Both the position numbers and the translations under genes were made by a program. Of a stretch of DNA of 10,514 nt, positions 1 to 8,680 are shown piece by piece. How positions within the stretch are numbered: position 1 is the first letter of the stretch; each line of letters starts with the position of its first letter. This DNA comes from Alphaproteobacteria bacterium. GTDB lineage: Bacteria > Pseudomonadota > Alphaproteobacteria > Micavibrionales > Micavibrionaceae. Under the pieces are notes generated by a model that was not told where the DNA came from, ran no database searches, and saw only the letters and a program-made list of their open reading frames with translations. The stretch spans positions 1-10,514 of the forward strand of contig DAOWDF010000255.1 of the NCBI GenBank assembly GCA_030639165.1, written 5' to 3'.

Positions 1-210
1 TAAATTAACAATATTTAATGCTTACAGCTCGACGGAACTTGTTAAAACTTTACTATAAACGCAAAGCCGCATGCATATAAAACCATACGCATACTACACA
101 GTTCTTTTGAAATTCTCAATCCTAAAACGATCGCCAAGTGAAAATAATTATATAAATCAGTCAATAAGCACTGTTTTACACGGCTTTAAGAGATGTTTAT
201 ATAGCATTTG

Positions 211-1668
211 CTATTCCGGCTTGGAATTTTGGGCGAATTTTGAATCTGTAGGCACCACAGCGTATTGACGATTAACTACAGAAACATGCGCTTTAAAATC
301 CCTAAGACTTGCCCCAGTGAGCTTTGTACCCGAAGACGACTTTATGCTTTTAGGGTTAACCTGCTTACCATTACGCAACACTTCATAATGCAAATGAGGG
401 CCAGTAGAGCGACCAGTAGTACCGACATAACCAATAACCTGCCCCTGCACCACGCGCTTACCATTCCTCATGCCTCTGGCAAATTTCTTCATATGCGCAT
501 AGGCCGTTTTCAAACCATTCTTGTGACGGATACGAATATAGTTACCATACCCCCCATTACGACCAGCTTTGTCAATAACACCATTACCAGCCGCATAAAT
601 AGGCGTGCCGCGCGAAGCTGCAAAATCCACACCTTTATGCATTTTATTATAACCCAGCACAGGATGGTGACGCATACCATACCCTGAGGACATACGCGCA
701 CCATCAATCGGCGTTTGCATCAATATACGCTTCAGGCTAACACCATTTTCACGATAGTAATCAACTATACCATCTTTTGATTCATAACGATAAACCGGCA
801 TTTTCTTGCCATCAACAGTAAGGTTAGCGTAGATAATGTTACCATAGCGTGCAAAATCACCATCTTCAGTCTCGTAAGTTTCATAAAGCAACTCAACCTC
901 GTCGCCCTTACGGATATCACGCTGAAAATCCACATCATAAGAATAAACCTTGATCATTTCCGCCACAATAGTCGCAGGAACCCCTTCACGCGCAGCAGAA
1001 CCATATAGTGATGTCTCAATCACAGCTTTTGCCGCTTTAGTTTGCAGCACAACTTCCTTCTCGCTTATATCCGAAGAAAATCGTGAACGCTCATCACGCT
1101 TAATCACAAGCTCCTTAATAGGGCTAATCTTCATATTTAGCGCGCCCAGCTCAATGCCACCATCTTCAATTGGGGTTAAATGCGCGACGATAACCTGACC
1201 AGGCTTAATAGAGCGTGGGTTATAATTCTTACCCATTGCCTTAACAGCCTTATATGCATCTGCTCCGCTTACACCGATAGACTGCAATGCTCCAGCCATT
1301 GTATCACCAGAACTTATCTTTATAATCTCCTCATAAGGAGACATATCAACAACGTCATCCTCTTGCCCTTCAACAAGCTGGACTAACGGCCCGATTACGC
1401 CAGATATTTCATTTTGCCCAATATTAGGAGAAAAAACATCGTCGCTTTCTCTAGTATCAGCCGCAACCATATCCAAACGTGATGGCGCAAATGCAACCGA
1501 AGATCCTACCGCGCCCAAAAAGCTTGATACAACTAAAAGTGCAACAACACAAACACCCGCAATATAACGAAAGCGCAATCTATCTGTTTTTGTAAAAAGA
1601 TAGCGGTGGCGCAAACGAATAATACGATATAACGCTATTTTTTGATTTAAACTATCAATTAAACTCAA
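211..1668 (-). CDS. Membrane-anchored M23 family metallopeptidase (putative murein DD-endopeptidase)
   Basis: Predicted periplasmic peptidoglycan hydrolase of 485 residues. Residues 1-34 are basic and cytoplasmic, and 35-60 form one hydrophobic segment that acts as a signal anchor. Residues about 115-165 resemble the LysM/OapA-like domain (SSGDTMAGAL...IKPGQVI). About 215-300 resemble the second N-terminal domain of MepM/Csd3-type enzymes (VIETSLYGSAAREGVP). The M23 (LytM) domain covers about 325-440 with intact zinc and catalytic residues: H344 and D348 (HKGVD), H392 (YAHM), and H425 and H427 (GPHLHYEV). The start is TTG: there is no in-frame ATG before codon 67, an in-frame TGA lies just upstream, and GAGG sits 7 bases before the TTG. 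Family knowledge points to cleavage of peptide cross-links during wall growth; the exact bond is inferred. It lies 202 bases from the IalB-family gene and so is probably separately transcribed. Family assignment is firm. Confidence 0.93.
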   Translation of the reverse strand: MSLIDSLNQKIALYRIIRLRHRYLFTKTDRLRFRYIAGVCVVALLVVSSFLGAVGSSVAFAPSRLDMVAADTRESDDVFSPNIGQNEISGVIGPLVQLVEGQEDDVVDMSPYEEIIKISSGDTMAGALQSIGVSGADAYKAVKAMGKNYNPRSIKPGQVIVAHLTPIEDGGIELGALNMKISPIKELVIKRDERSRFSSDISEKEVVLQTKAAKAVIETSLYGSAAREGVPATIVAEMIKVYSYDVDFQRDIRKGDEVELLYETYETEDGDFARYGNIIYANLTVDGKKMPVYRYESKDGIVDYYRENGVSLKRILMQTPIDGARMSSGYGMRHHPVLGYNKMHKGVDFAASRGTPIYAAGNGVIDKAGRNGGYGNYIRIRHKNGLKTAYAHMKKFARGMRNGKRVVQGQVIGYVGTTGRSTGPHLHYEVLRNGKQVNPKSIKSSSGTKLTGASLRDFKAHVSVVNRQYAVVPTDSKFAQNSKPE

Positions 1669-1675
1669 AACCCAA

Positions 1676-1679
1676 CCTC
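1676..1679 (-). promoter_or_regulatory. Ribosome binding site for the TTG-initiated M23 peptidase gene
   Basis: The minus strand reads GAGG, then seven bases, then TTG at 1668-1666. This is the only good Shine-Dalgarno match near the 5' end of the frame, and it decides for the TTG start. An ATG a little upstream is in another frame. Confidence 0.65.
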
Positions 1680-1770
1680 ATAATAATACTTGTATACACA
1701 CCTTCCATAGATCATTAAGACCCATGATCAGCAAGGCACTATACAAAAACACCTATAGCTTCACTATAAC

Positions 1771-1776
1771 ATTATA
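1771..1776 (-). promoter_or_regulatory. Possible -10 element upstream of the M23 peptidase gene
   Basis: The minus strand has a perfect TATAAT about 100 bases upstream of the TTG start, in the 202-base gap. The hexamer at the right distance for a -35 (CTGTGG) is a poor match to TTGACA, so this is a weak prediction. The AT-rich background makes chance matches common. Confidence 0.25.
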
Positions 1777-1870
1777 GAATTTAAAATTAGTTACCACAGC
1801 GCGGCGACTATTCCAAGCATTCTAACAATAAACTTGAATTAATTCACAATAAGGCCTAACGCCCGTGGAC

Positions 1871-2392
1871 TTATTTACATTCTTTCGAAATAGCCCTGTA
1901 AGCAGCGCCAGATCCTTTTAAGCTATAAGTATCAGTTGTAAATGTCCCACGCGCAGAAGTTCCCTGCACAACCATTTTTGAGCCTGACTGTATTGCTTGC
2001 GCTAGCTTAGCATCAGCAGCAGCATCAGGTGCCCACGCAGTATCATCCTGAGTAAACAACACGTATTTTTTGCCATCAATTTTCACATTAGCATCACTGC
2101 CCGTTTTATAAGTATAGCCCGTAATATAACTAAATACATCGCTAGTGCCTTCAGCAGGGCGATGCGTAATTAACGCAAATATCTCACCACGATTTGTATA
2201 TTTACCCTCGGCCGTTACAGGCTTACTAACCATATAACAAACCTTACTACTACCTTCAGCAAGGGTATATGATATCCATTCCCCGTACTCACCAACCTTC
2301 TTCGGGCTAGCCGCATGTGAAGCAGAAGATAAGAGCGCGAGCGCGAGCGCGCCTAATGTTACAAACGAAAGTCTACATATTTTTCTAAACAT
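1871..2392 (-). CDS. Exported IalB-family (invasion-associated locus B) protein
   Basis: A 173-residue protein of the IalB family. Residues 1-27 form a signal peptide (basic MFRKICR, hydrophobic core to about 21, likely cleavage SHA|A). The mature part carries the family pattern: VCYMVSKP (51-58), RGEIFALITHRP (68-79), IDGKKYVLF (105-113), AW (119-120), a GTSARGTFTTDTYSL block (144-158) and a C-terminal AAYRAI...C. Cys52 and Cys172 could pair in a disulfide. The first ATG, at 2392, is chosen because TGGA precedes it at suitable spacing and the signal peptide begins there. A TTG five codons upstream is in frame but has no convincing ribosome binding site. IalB was named for Bartonella erythrocyte invasion, but the family is widespread in free-living alphaproteobacteria, so a virulence role must not be assumed. 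It lies 104 bases after surf1. Confidence 0.9.
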   Translation of the reverse strand: MFRKICRLSFVTLGALALALLSSASHAASPKKVGEYGEWISYTLAEGSSKVCYMVSKPVTAEGKYTNRGEIFALITHRPAEGTSDVFSYITGYTYKTGSDANVKIDGKKYVLFTQDDTAWAPDAAADAKLAQAIQSGSKMVVQGTSARGTFTTDTYSLKGSGAAYRAISKECK

Positions 2393-2496
2393 AATAAAAT
2401 CCAGCAATAAATTTGTTAATCTTACAGTTTAAGTCTAGCTAAACTAAGCATAACAGCAAAACTGAAAATACGACTAATGGGTTTTCATCCACAAAT

Positions 2497-3198
2497 CTAT
2501 GTCTGTAGTTTCTGCGGAATAATAAAACGAATAATATAAATAATGCCCAATACCAGCGCCATACTAAACCAAAAGAATGCATAAGACGCATGGTTATTAT
2601 TCAGTGTCACCCTTGTAGATACAGCAACAGGATAACTTTTTTGCTCCAAAGCACCATCACCCCCATCAGCATAAAATATATTCGTTACTACTCCACCAAA
2701 CCCCTTGGCAAGAGCCGCCCCTTTAGGATCAACACTATACCAAACATCGTCTTTTGACTGATTATCAGGAACAAATATATTAACCTCAGGAAGCGAGCGA
2801 ACAGCGCCAATAATTCTGATACTGCCCGCAGGGCGCATAACCTCATCACCCTCAAAATCAATCGGAATCCAGCCACGATTTACCAATATAAATCCACCTA
2901 GCCCCTCAAACGGGGTGATCAAATGATAACCAACCGCGCCTTCATATGTACGCGCCTGAATTAATATTTCCTTATCATGGTGGTATCGCCCATCAATATA
3001 GCCGCGCTTAAAATCTATAAGAGCATTCATATCATCTGGCAAAATAGGAACATTAGAGGCGTCAACAGCGTATTGCGCATCGATAGCTACGAGCAGACCA
3101 CTTTTCCATTGTAAACGCTGTAACTGCCAGTAACCTAAATAGCATAAAATTATAATGCCAATGACCGTAAAGGCAGTCCCCCAGAGCGGCAATTTCAT
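2497..3198 (-). CDS. surf1: SURF1 family cytochrome c oxidase assembly protein
   Basis: A 233-residue inner-membrane assembly factor with two membrane helices (about 6-24 and 206-227) flanking a periplasmic domain. Family motifs are in order: LGYWQLQRLQWK after the first helix (21-32), GYHLITPF (90-97), ILVNRGWIP (104-112) and NNHASYAFFWFSMAL at the start of the second helix (201-215). From studies of alphaproteobacterial and mitochondrial homologues, SURF1 binds heme A and helps its insertion at the heme a3 site of subunit I. Its ATG overlaps the stop codon of the DUF983 gene by 4 bases (ATGA), indicating translational coupling. It appears to be the last cox gene of the cluster. I see no U-tract terminator after it, only a weak AT-rich inverted repeat. 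Confidence 0.95.
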   Translation of the reverse strand: MKLPLWGTAFTVIGIIILCYLGYWQLQRLQWKSGLLVAIDAQYAVDASNVPILPDDMNALIDFKRGYIDGRYHHDKEILIQARTYEGAVGYHLITPFEGLGGFILVNRGWIPIDFEGDEVMRPAGSIRIIGAVRSLPEVNIFVPDNQSKDDVWYSVDPKGAALAKGFGGVVTNIFYADGGDGALEQKSYPVAVSTRVTLNNNHASYAFFWFSMALVLGIIYIIRFIIPQKLQT

Positions 3199-3554
3199 TT
3201 CCAGCCCTCTGGCCTATACTTAAACTGCAAGGCAATGATAAATGATTTAAGTGGCTTTAACGAGCCAACCGTAATAGTAAGGGCGACCACGCCCCATAAA
3301 ACCGCATGCGCCCATAGTGGTGGCTCTACATATGCATCGAAAATCAATGCCATAGGCACAAGCAAAAAGCCAAGTATAAATATCAGGAAAACCGCAGGGC
3401 CATCGGCACTATCATTCTTTGTAAAGTCTAGTCCACACTCAGTGCACTCACCACGTAAATCAACGCTAAACCCGCTCTTATATAACGAACCAACATGACA
3501 ACGCGGACATTTACATGCAAACGCTAATTTCATCATCGAAAAAACATGAGACAT
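3195..3554 (-). CDS. DUF983 family membrane protein with zinc-ribbon motif
   Basis: A 119-residue protein of unknown biochemical function. A cytoplasmic N-terminal part has two Cys pairs, CPRC (16-19) and CTEC (37-40), spaced as a zinc ribbon. The family signature DGPAVFLIF (51-59) follows, then two predicted membrane helices (about 54-74 and 82-108). DUF983 genes regularly sit between coxC and surf1 in alphaproteobacterial cox operons, so a role in oxidase biogenesis is inferred from context only. The start at 3554 is preceded by AGG 8 bases upstream; Met7 and Met8 are alternatives without better signals. The gene overlaps surf1 by 4 bases and is separated from coxC by 142 bases that hold a structured element. 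Confidence 0.9.
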   Translation of the reverse strand: MSHVFSMMKLAFACKCPRCHVGSLYKSGFSVDLRGECTECGLDFTKNDSADGPAVFLIFILGFLLVPMALIFDAYVEPPLWAHAVLWGVVALTITVGSLKPLKSFIIALQFKYRPEGWK

Positions 3555-3604
3555 TAATATTACCTAATTCGTAACTGCTTCAATTTACTTTTCTACTAGG
3601 CACA

Positions 3605-3668
3605 AGGAGCGTAGGCGTATGTTAATACGGTAGCGACTGCGAAGCAATGCATCTGCATTGTTCGCCTA
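3605..3668. repeat. Structured palindromic intergenic element between coxC and DUF983
   Basis: On the plus strand there are two hairpins inside an outer complementary pair. CGTAT (3616-3620) pairs with ATACG (3625-3629) around a 4-base loop. GCGAAGCAATGC (3639-3650) pairs with GCATTGTTCGC (3655-3665) as 11 base pairs with one bulged G (3644) and a 4-base loop. TAGGCG (3612-3617) and CGCCTA (3663-3668) can close the whole. No U-tract follows the large stem in the direction of transcription, so it is not a standard intrinsic terminator. The layout and the GCGAAGCAATGC core resemble dispersed palindromic repeats found between genes in many proteobacteria. That it is a multi-copy repeat is inference; only one copy is visible here. 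Confidence 0.6.
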
Positions 3669-3696
3669 AAAAAGAAAACAACGTAGAAGATTAAAT

Positions 3697-4551
3697 TTAA
3701 GTAGTTAAGTCCATGCCAAAGACTGAACCCCACCAATAAATAGAAATAAACAGGAATAACCACACTACATCAACGAAATGCCAGTACCATGCCGCCGCCT
3801 CAAAGCCAAAATGCCCTTTAGGCGTAAAATGCCCTTTTTTCGCTCTCGCCCAGCAAACAAATAGGAATATCGTTCCTACAAAAACATGGAAGCCGTGAAA
3901 ACCCGTAGCCATAAAGAATGTCGAGGCATAAACACCATCAGTAAATTTAAAGTGCGCATTCGCATATTCATATACTTGGAAACACATAAAGAAAACGCCA
4001 AGGAAAACCGACATAGCCAAAGCTTTAATAACCTGATCATTCTTACCTTCCAATATAGCATGATGCGCCCATGTAACAGTACAGCCCGACAATAAAAGGA
4101 TCATCGTCATCATAAGCGGAAGCTCAAATGGGTCAATCGTATGTATATTAGCTGGCGGCCATAAAAAACCTATCTGCTCACTTGGGAAAAACGCCGAGTT
4201 AAAATAAGCCCAGAAAAACGCTACAAAGAACATAACCTCGGACGCAATAAATAAAGACATACCATAGCGCATCCCCATCATAGCAATCGGCGTATGCGCT
4301 TTTTCTGTTACAGCTTCATAAAGAACATCCTTCCACCAGCCAAACATAACCAGAAGAACTGCTAAAAGCCCTATAACAACGCCTTTCAAACCTACTGGAA
4401 CGCCCAATATACTCACATCATGCATGAACATAATCGCACCAGTTGCAAGTAACCCACCGGCAAATGCGCCAGCCATAGGCCAAATACTAGGGCGAACGAT
4501 ATGATAAGGGTGAGGTTTACCGGTTGTGGTATATTCTATATTTTCAGACAT
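3697..4551 (-). CDS. coxC: Cytochrome c oxidase subunit III
   Basis: A 284-residue core subunit of the aa3 oxidase with the usual seven membrane helices; it supports proton uptake and the stability of subunit I. The N-terminal HPYHIVRPSIWPM block (14-26) is typical. The conserved membrane glutamate is E105 in ASEVMFFVAFFWAYFN, followed by WPP (131-133), the GFHGFHV histidine cluster (217-223), and WYWHFVDVVWLFLF near the end (255-268). Length is close to that of Paracoccus and Rhodobacter subunit III. It starts at the ATG at 4551, with only a weak purine-rich ribosome binding site. It lies 86 bases after ctaG and 142 bases before DUF983, so coxC is separated from coxBA by the assembly genes, as is normal in this class. 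In some bacteria the same product is named CtaE. Confidence 0.97.
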   Translation of the reverse strand: MSENIEYTTTGKPHPYHIVRPSIWPMAGAFAGGLLATGAIMFMHDVSILGVPVGLKGVVIGLLAVLLVMFGWWKDVLYEAVTEKAHTPIAMMGMRYGMSLFIASEVMFFVAFFWAYFNSAFFPSEQIGFLWPPANIHTIDPFELPLMMTMILLLSGCTVTWAHHAILEGKNDQVIKALAMSVFLGVFFMCFQVYEYANAHFKFTDGVYASTFFMATGFHGFHVFVGTIFLFVCWARAKKGHFTPKGHFGFEAAAWYWHFVDVVWLFLFISIYWWGSVFGMDLTT

Positions 4552-4637
4552 ATTTCAAAACTTTTTATAAATTATAAAGATACAATTGATCAGTATTACT
4601 CACTACATCAATTTTTTCAAGGCCATATGAATAATCA

Positions 4638-5228
4638 TTACTCCGCCTCATAAAAATTTTCTAACGCCTTCTCCAGATTTTCTGAATCAGTTCTGAAAAA
4701 GCTATAAGACAGCGTTATAGTAGTAACATCATCCATATTCTTATCATCATGCATCTCAGGATCCACATAAAACAAAACTGGCATATTTACGTTTTCATGT
4801 GGCTGCAATATCTGCTCACCGAAACAAAAGCACTGGATTTTATGGAAATACTTACCCGCCTTTAACGGCGTTACATTAAAAATAGCTGTCCCAGCTACAG
4901 GCTCATCGCCGCGATTTAAAGCCACAAAACTAGTAAAACCGCGCTCACCCAAACGTAATGTAACCGACACCTCCTCAGGCCTAAAATCCCACGGCAGATC
5001 ATGCGCCGTATTACCATCGAAGCGTACAGTTATTTCACGATCTATAACTTCATCAGGAGAAGGCAGTGTTTCCGCCAGCTGCGTTGTACCGCCCCAACCA
5101 GTTACACTACAAAACACCTTATATAAAGGAACAGAAGCAAAAGACAGCCCAACCATAAGACATACAACAACAAGTACAGTAATAGCCGTACGTCTATTCT
5201 TATCTTGCAGATTTAGTTCTGGGTTCAC
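4638..5228 (-). CDS. ctaG: Cox11/CtaG copper chaperone for cytochrome c oxidase
   Basis: A 196-residue membrane-anchored chaperone that delivers copper to CuB of subunit I. A short cytoplasmic tail is followed by one helix (about 13-34), then YKVFC with the conserved Cys40, and a periplasmic immunoglobulin-like domain with the copper-binding CFCF motif (Cys133 and Cys135 in KIQCFCFGEQ) and MPVLFYVDPE (149-158). Translation must start at GTG 5228: the codon directly upstream in the frame is TAA, and the next Met (residue 24) would remove most of the membrane anchor. The gene begins 6 bases after the stop of the preceding exported-protein gene. No strong Shine-Dalgarno is visible, so translation may depend on coupling to that gene. 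This is the Cox11 type, not the unrelated caa3-type CtaG (DUF1404-like). Confidence 0.95.
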   Translation of the reverse strand: MNPELNLQDKNRRTAITVLVVVCLMVGLSFASVPLYKVFCSVTGWGGTTQLAETLPSPDEVIDREITVRFDGNTAHDLPWDFRPEEVSVTLRLGERGFTSFVALNRGDEPVAGTAIFNVTPLKAGKYFHKIQCFCFGEQILQPHENVNMPVLFYVDPEMHDDKNMDDVTTITLSYSFFRTDSENLEKALENFYEAE

Positions 5229-5234
5229 TTAACT

Positions 5235-5834
5235 TTACAGATTTGAGGGGTCAAAATCAGGTGCGTTATCAGGCATTACAACTTTCCTTCTCACAGAAGG
5301 GTCATCCCCTTCCTTAACAGGAATAGTCTTTTCAATAACCTCAACAGCAGTGCTGTCCTCTACAACATCACTTTTAACAGCGACTGTTTTCTCATTATTC
5401 TTAATAATATCATCAGAAATAACCATTATCGTGTCATCACCTTCCGAAGTCTTCTCCTGATAAGCAGCCATTTCTGCGGCATAAACCTTACCAACGACAT
5501 CCCTATGTCTGTCAATAACATCAAGGCGAGGCTTCTCAAAAATCTCGCGCCTTGCATCCAAGGAATCTCTTAATTCTTTTGCATTCTCACGATAAGCAAG
5601 CTGACGACCATGAATATCATAATACTCATCGCTAGCATTTTGCTTTACCTCTCCCTTAATAGCATCTCCAGCAGTAGGAAGAGCATCAATCATACCCTTT
5701 GCTTCTTCCACGCTATAAACTTTTTCCTCATCACCACCATCCCACGAAGTAGCACCCTCAGCAGCATATGAAAGAGAAACAGGAAAAATAGCGAAAGTTA
5801 GAAAAAATAACGCCGTGCGCATAAGGGTTTTCAT
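5235..5834 (-). CDS. Predicted exported acidic protein of unknown function inside the cox operon
   Basis: I do not recognise a family for this 199-residue protein. Residues 1-25 form a signal peptide (MKTLMRTALFF..., likely cleavage near SYA|A or SYAA|E). The mature protein is hydrophilic and lacks cysteine. A charged, probably helical region spans about 68-128, rich in Arg, Glu and Ala. An acidic, valine-rich tail (135-199) contains a short internal repeat, EKTVAVK (148-154) and EKTIPVK (168-174), exactly 20 residues apart. It ends in a proline/aspartate-rich segment. The start at 5834 is chosen because GGAG lies 7 bases upstream and the signal peptide begins there; a start 17 codons earlier would add a non-signal leader. 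It sits 93 bases after coxF and 6 bases before ctaG, where the usual alphaproteobacterial cluster has no gene. A role in periplasmic oxidase assembly is only a guess from position. Confidence 0.8.
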   Translation of the reverse strand: MKTLMRTALFFLTFAIFPVSLSYAAEGATSWDGGDEEKVYSVEEAKGMIDALPTAGDAIKGEVKQNASDEYYDIHGRQLAYRENAKELRDSLDARREIFEKPRLDVIDRHRDVVGKVYAAEMAAYQEKTSEGDDTIMVISDDIIKNNEKTVAVKSDVVEDSTAVEVIEKTIPVKEGDDPSVRRKVVMPDNAPDFDPSNL

Positions 5835-5841
5835 AGAAATA

Positions 5842-5845
5842 CTCC
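5842..5845 (-). promoter_or_regulatory. Ribosome binding site GGAG for the exported protein gene
   Basis: The minus strand reads GGAG, seven bases, then ATG at 5834. This selects the Met that begins the signal peptide over an in-frame start 51 bases upstream. Confidence 0.75.
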
Positions 5846-5927
5846 AAAAGTAATAAACAACCTGCTCATGATACAATATTTTCACCCATAATTAAAGCTA
5901 TTTGCTTAACGCTGCGCAAAGCAACAC

Positions 5928-6044
5928 TTAAGCAGACATTCTAATAATGCTCACGACGTAAATCAGAAGAATAAAACCCAATATCAACGCTAAAACAGTC
6001 CAGTTCTTTTTAGCTTTCTTCTTATGAATATCACTATGCGGCAT
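5928..6044 (-). CDS. coxF: CoxF-like small membrane protein of the cytochrome oxidase operon
   Basis: A 38-codon gene. The N-terminus is hydrophilic and very basic (MPHSDIHKKKAKKN), followed by one membrane helix (about 15-34: WTVLALILGFILLIYVVSII) and the tail RMSA. The same position between ctaB and ctaG, the basic head, the single helix and the I-x-RM-like end match the small CoxF proteins (about 40-55 residues) of alphaproteobacterial cox operons. Their function is unproven; an oxidase assembly or accessory-subunit role is inferred. The ATG overlaps the last 11 bases of ctaB. AGGAG lies 9 bases upstream, inside ctaB, and is the best Shine-Dalgarno in the operon, which strongly supports real translation. 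The naming is by synteny and general features, since so short a protein gives little sequence evidence. Confidence 0.78.
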   Translation of the reverse strand: MPHSDIHKKKAKKNWTVLALILGFILLIYVVSIIRMSA

Positions 6045-6948
6045 ATAACATCACTCCTAAAAATAGTGCGAACAAATACAATATTGAATATTTGAACATT
6101 TGCCGCGCATATTTCAAATCATCTGATAATAAAACCTTAACGGCCATAAAAATAAATACTGCGCTTAAAACCAGTGCATTTGCCCCGTATATAATGCTAG
6201 CTGCGCCCATAAAATATGGCATAAGGGCAATAGGCAGCAAAATAATAGTATAAATAACCATCTGGATTTTAGTAGCGCGAACGCCAGCGACAACAGGCAT
6301 CATTGGAATCTTCGCGCGCTTGTAATCAGAATTAGCAAATAAAGATAGCGCCCAAAAATGCGGCGGTGTCCAGAAAAATATGATCGCAAATAGCGCCACA
6401 GATATAATAGTTATATCCCCGCCAACACTTGCCCAGCCTACCATTGGCGGAAATGCGCCCGCTGCCCCGCCAATAACAATATTATACGGTGTAGAGCGCT
6501 TTAACCACATAGTATAAATAACAACATAGAACAAATTGGCAAACGCCAATATCCCTGCCGCAACCCAATTTAACGCCACCCCCATCAACATTACTGAGAA
6601 TATAGATAGAATAATACCAAAGGCCAAAGCTTCATCAGGGTCAATGCGCCCTGCTGGAATTGGGCGCCCTGATGTACGTTTCATTACCGCATCAATGTCA
6701 CGATCATACCACATATTAATAGCGCCAGCTGCGCCAGCATTAACAGCCAGACACAACATTGATATCACTATCAAGAAAGGGTGCATATCCAACGCATTAG
6801 GAGCAATCATAAGACCAGCAAAGCCAGTAAATACTACCAAGCTCATAACGCGCGGCTTTAATAGAGCAAAATAATCAGATATCCGCGACTCATTTGCACC
6901 AGAATCTTCAGTGCAAATACCTAAACTATCTATAGTCGCCTCACTCAT
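6034..6948 (-). CDS. ctaB: Protoheme IX farnesyltransferase (heme O synthase)
   Basis: A 304-residue UbiA-family polytopic membrane enzyme. It transfers a farnesyl group from farnesyl diphosphate to heme b to make heme O, the precursor of heme A. The first Asp-rich motif is NMWYDRDID (N78, D82, D86), with RTSGRPIPAGRI following (91-102). The second part has YTMWLKRSTPYNIVIGGAAG (145-164), FFWTPPHFWALSL (191-203) and the loop DYKRAKIPMMP (208-218). The frame is open 53 codons further upstream, but those codons lie inside coxA and do not resemble the family. The ATG at 6948, which gives MSEATIDSLG before the usual SDYFALLKPRVM, is therefore the start, 16 bases after the coxA stop. Heme A synthase (ctaA), needed for the next step, is not in this window. 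The synonym is cyoE in bo3 operons. Confidence 0.96.
   Translation of the reverse strand: MSEATIDSLGICTEDSGANESRISDYFALLKPRVMSLVVFTGFAGLMIAPNALDMHPFLIVISMLCLAVNAGAAGAINMWYDRDIDAVMKRTSGRPIPAGRIDPDEALAFGIILSIFSVMLMGVALNWVAAGILAFANLFYVVIYTMWLKRSTPYNIVIGGAAGAFPPMVGWASVGGDITIISVALFAIIFFWTPPHFWALSLFANSDYKRAKIPMMPVVAGVRATKIQMVIYTIILLPIALMPYFMGAASIIYGANALVLSAVFIFMAVKVLLSDDLKYARQMFKYSILYLFALFLGVMLYAA
6054..6058 (-). promoter_or_regulatory. Ribosome binding site AGGAG for the CoxF-like gene, inside ctaB
   Basis: The minus strand reads AGGAG, nine bases, then ATG at 6044, all within the final codons of ctaB. It supports independent or coupled initiation of the 38-codon gene. Confidence 0.75.
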
Positions 6949-6964
6949 ATATTTTATAGCCCTA

Positions 6965-8659
<1,695 letters not shown>

Positions 8660-8680
8660 TTAAATACTTATAAAATAACT

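Noticed and set aside
71..268. Plus-strand open frame of 65 codons at the left edge
   Set aside because: It overlaps the 3' end of the M23 peptidase gene, has no ribosome binding site and no recognisable protein features.
1710..1729. Inverted repeat GATCAT/ATGATC with an 8-base loop upstream of the M23 gene
   Set aside because: Six base pairs with a long loop and no matching regulator site known to me; not distinguishable from chance.
1835..1846. Perfect 12-base palindrome TGAATTAATTCA as an operator
   Set aside because: AT-only palindromes of this length are expected a few times per 10 kb at this base composition, and no second copy is seen near a promoter.
2426..2445. Inverted repeat AGTTTA/TAAACT between surf1 and the IalB-family gene as a terminator
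   Set aside because: Weak AT-rich stem, long loop, no U-run in the direction of transcription.
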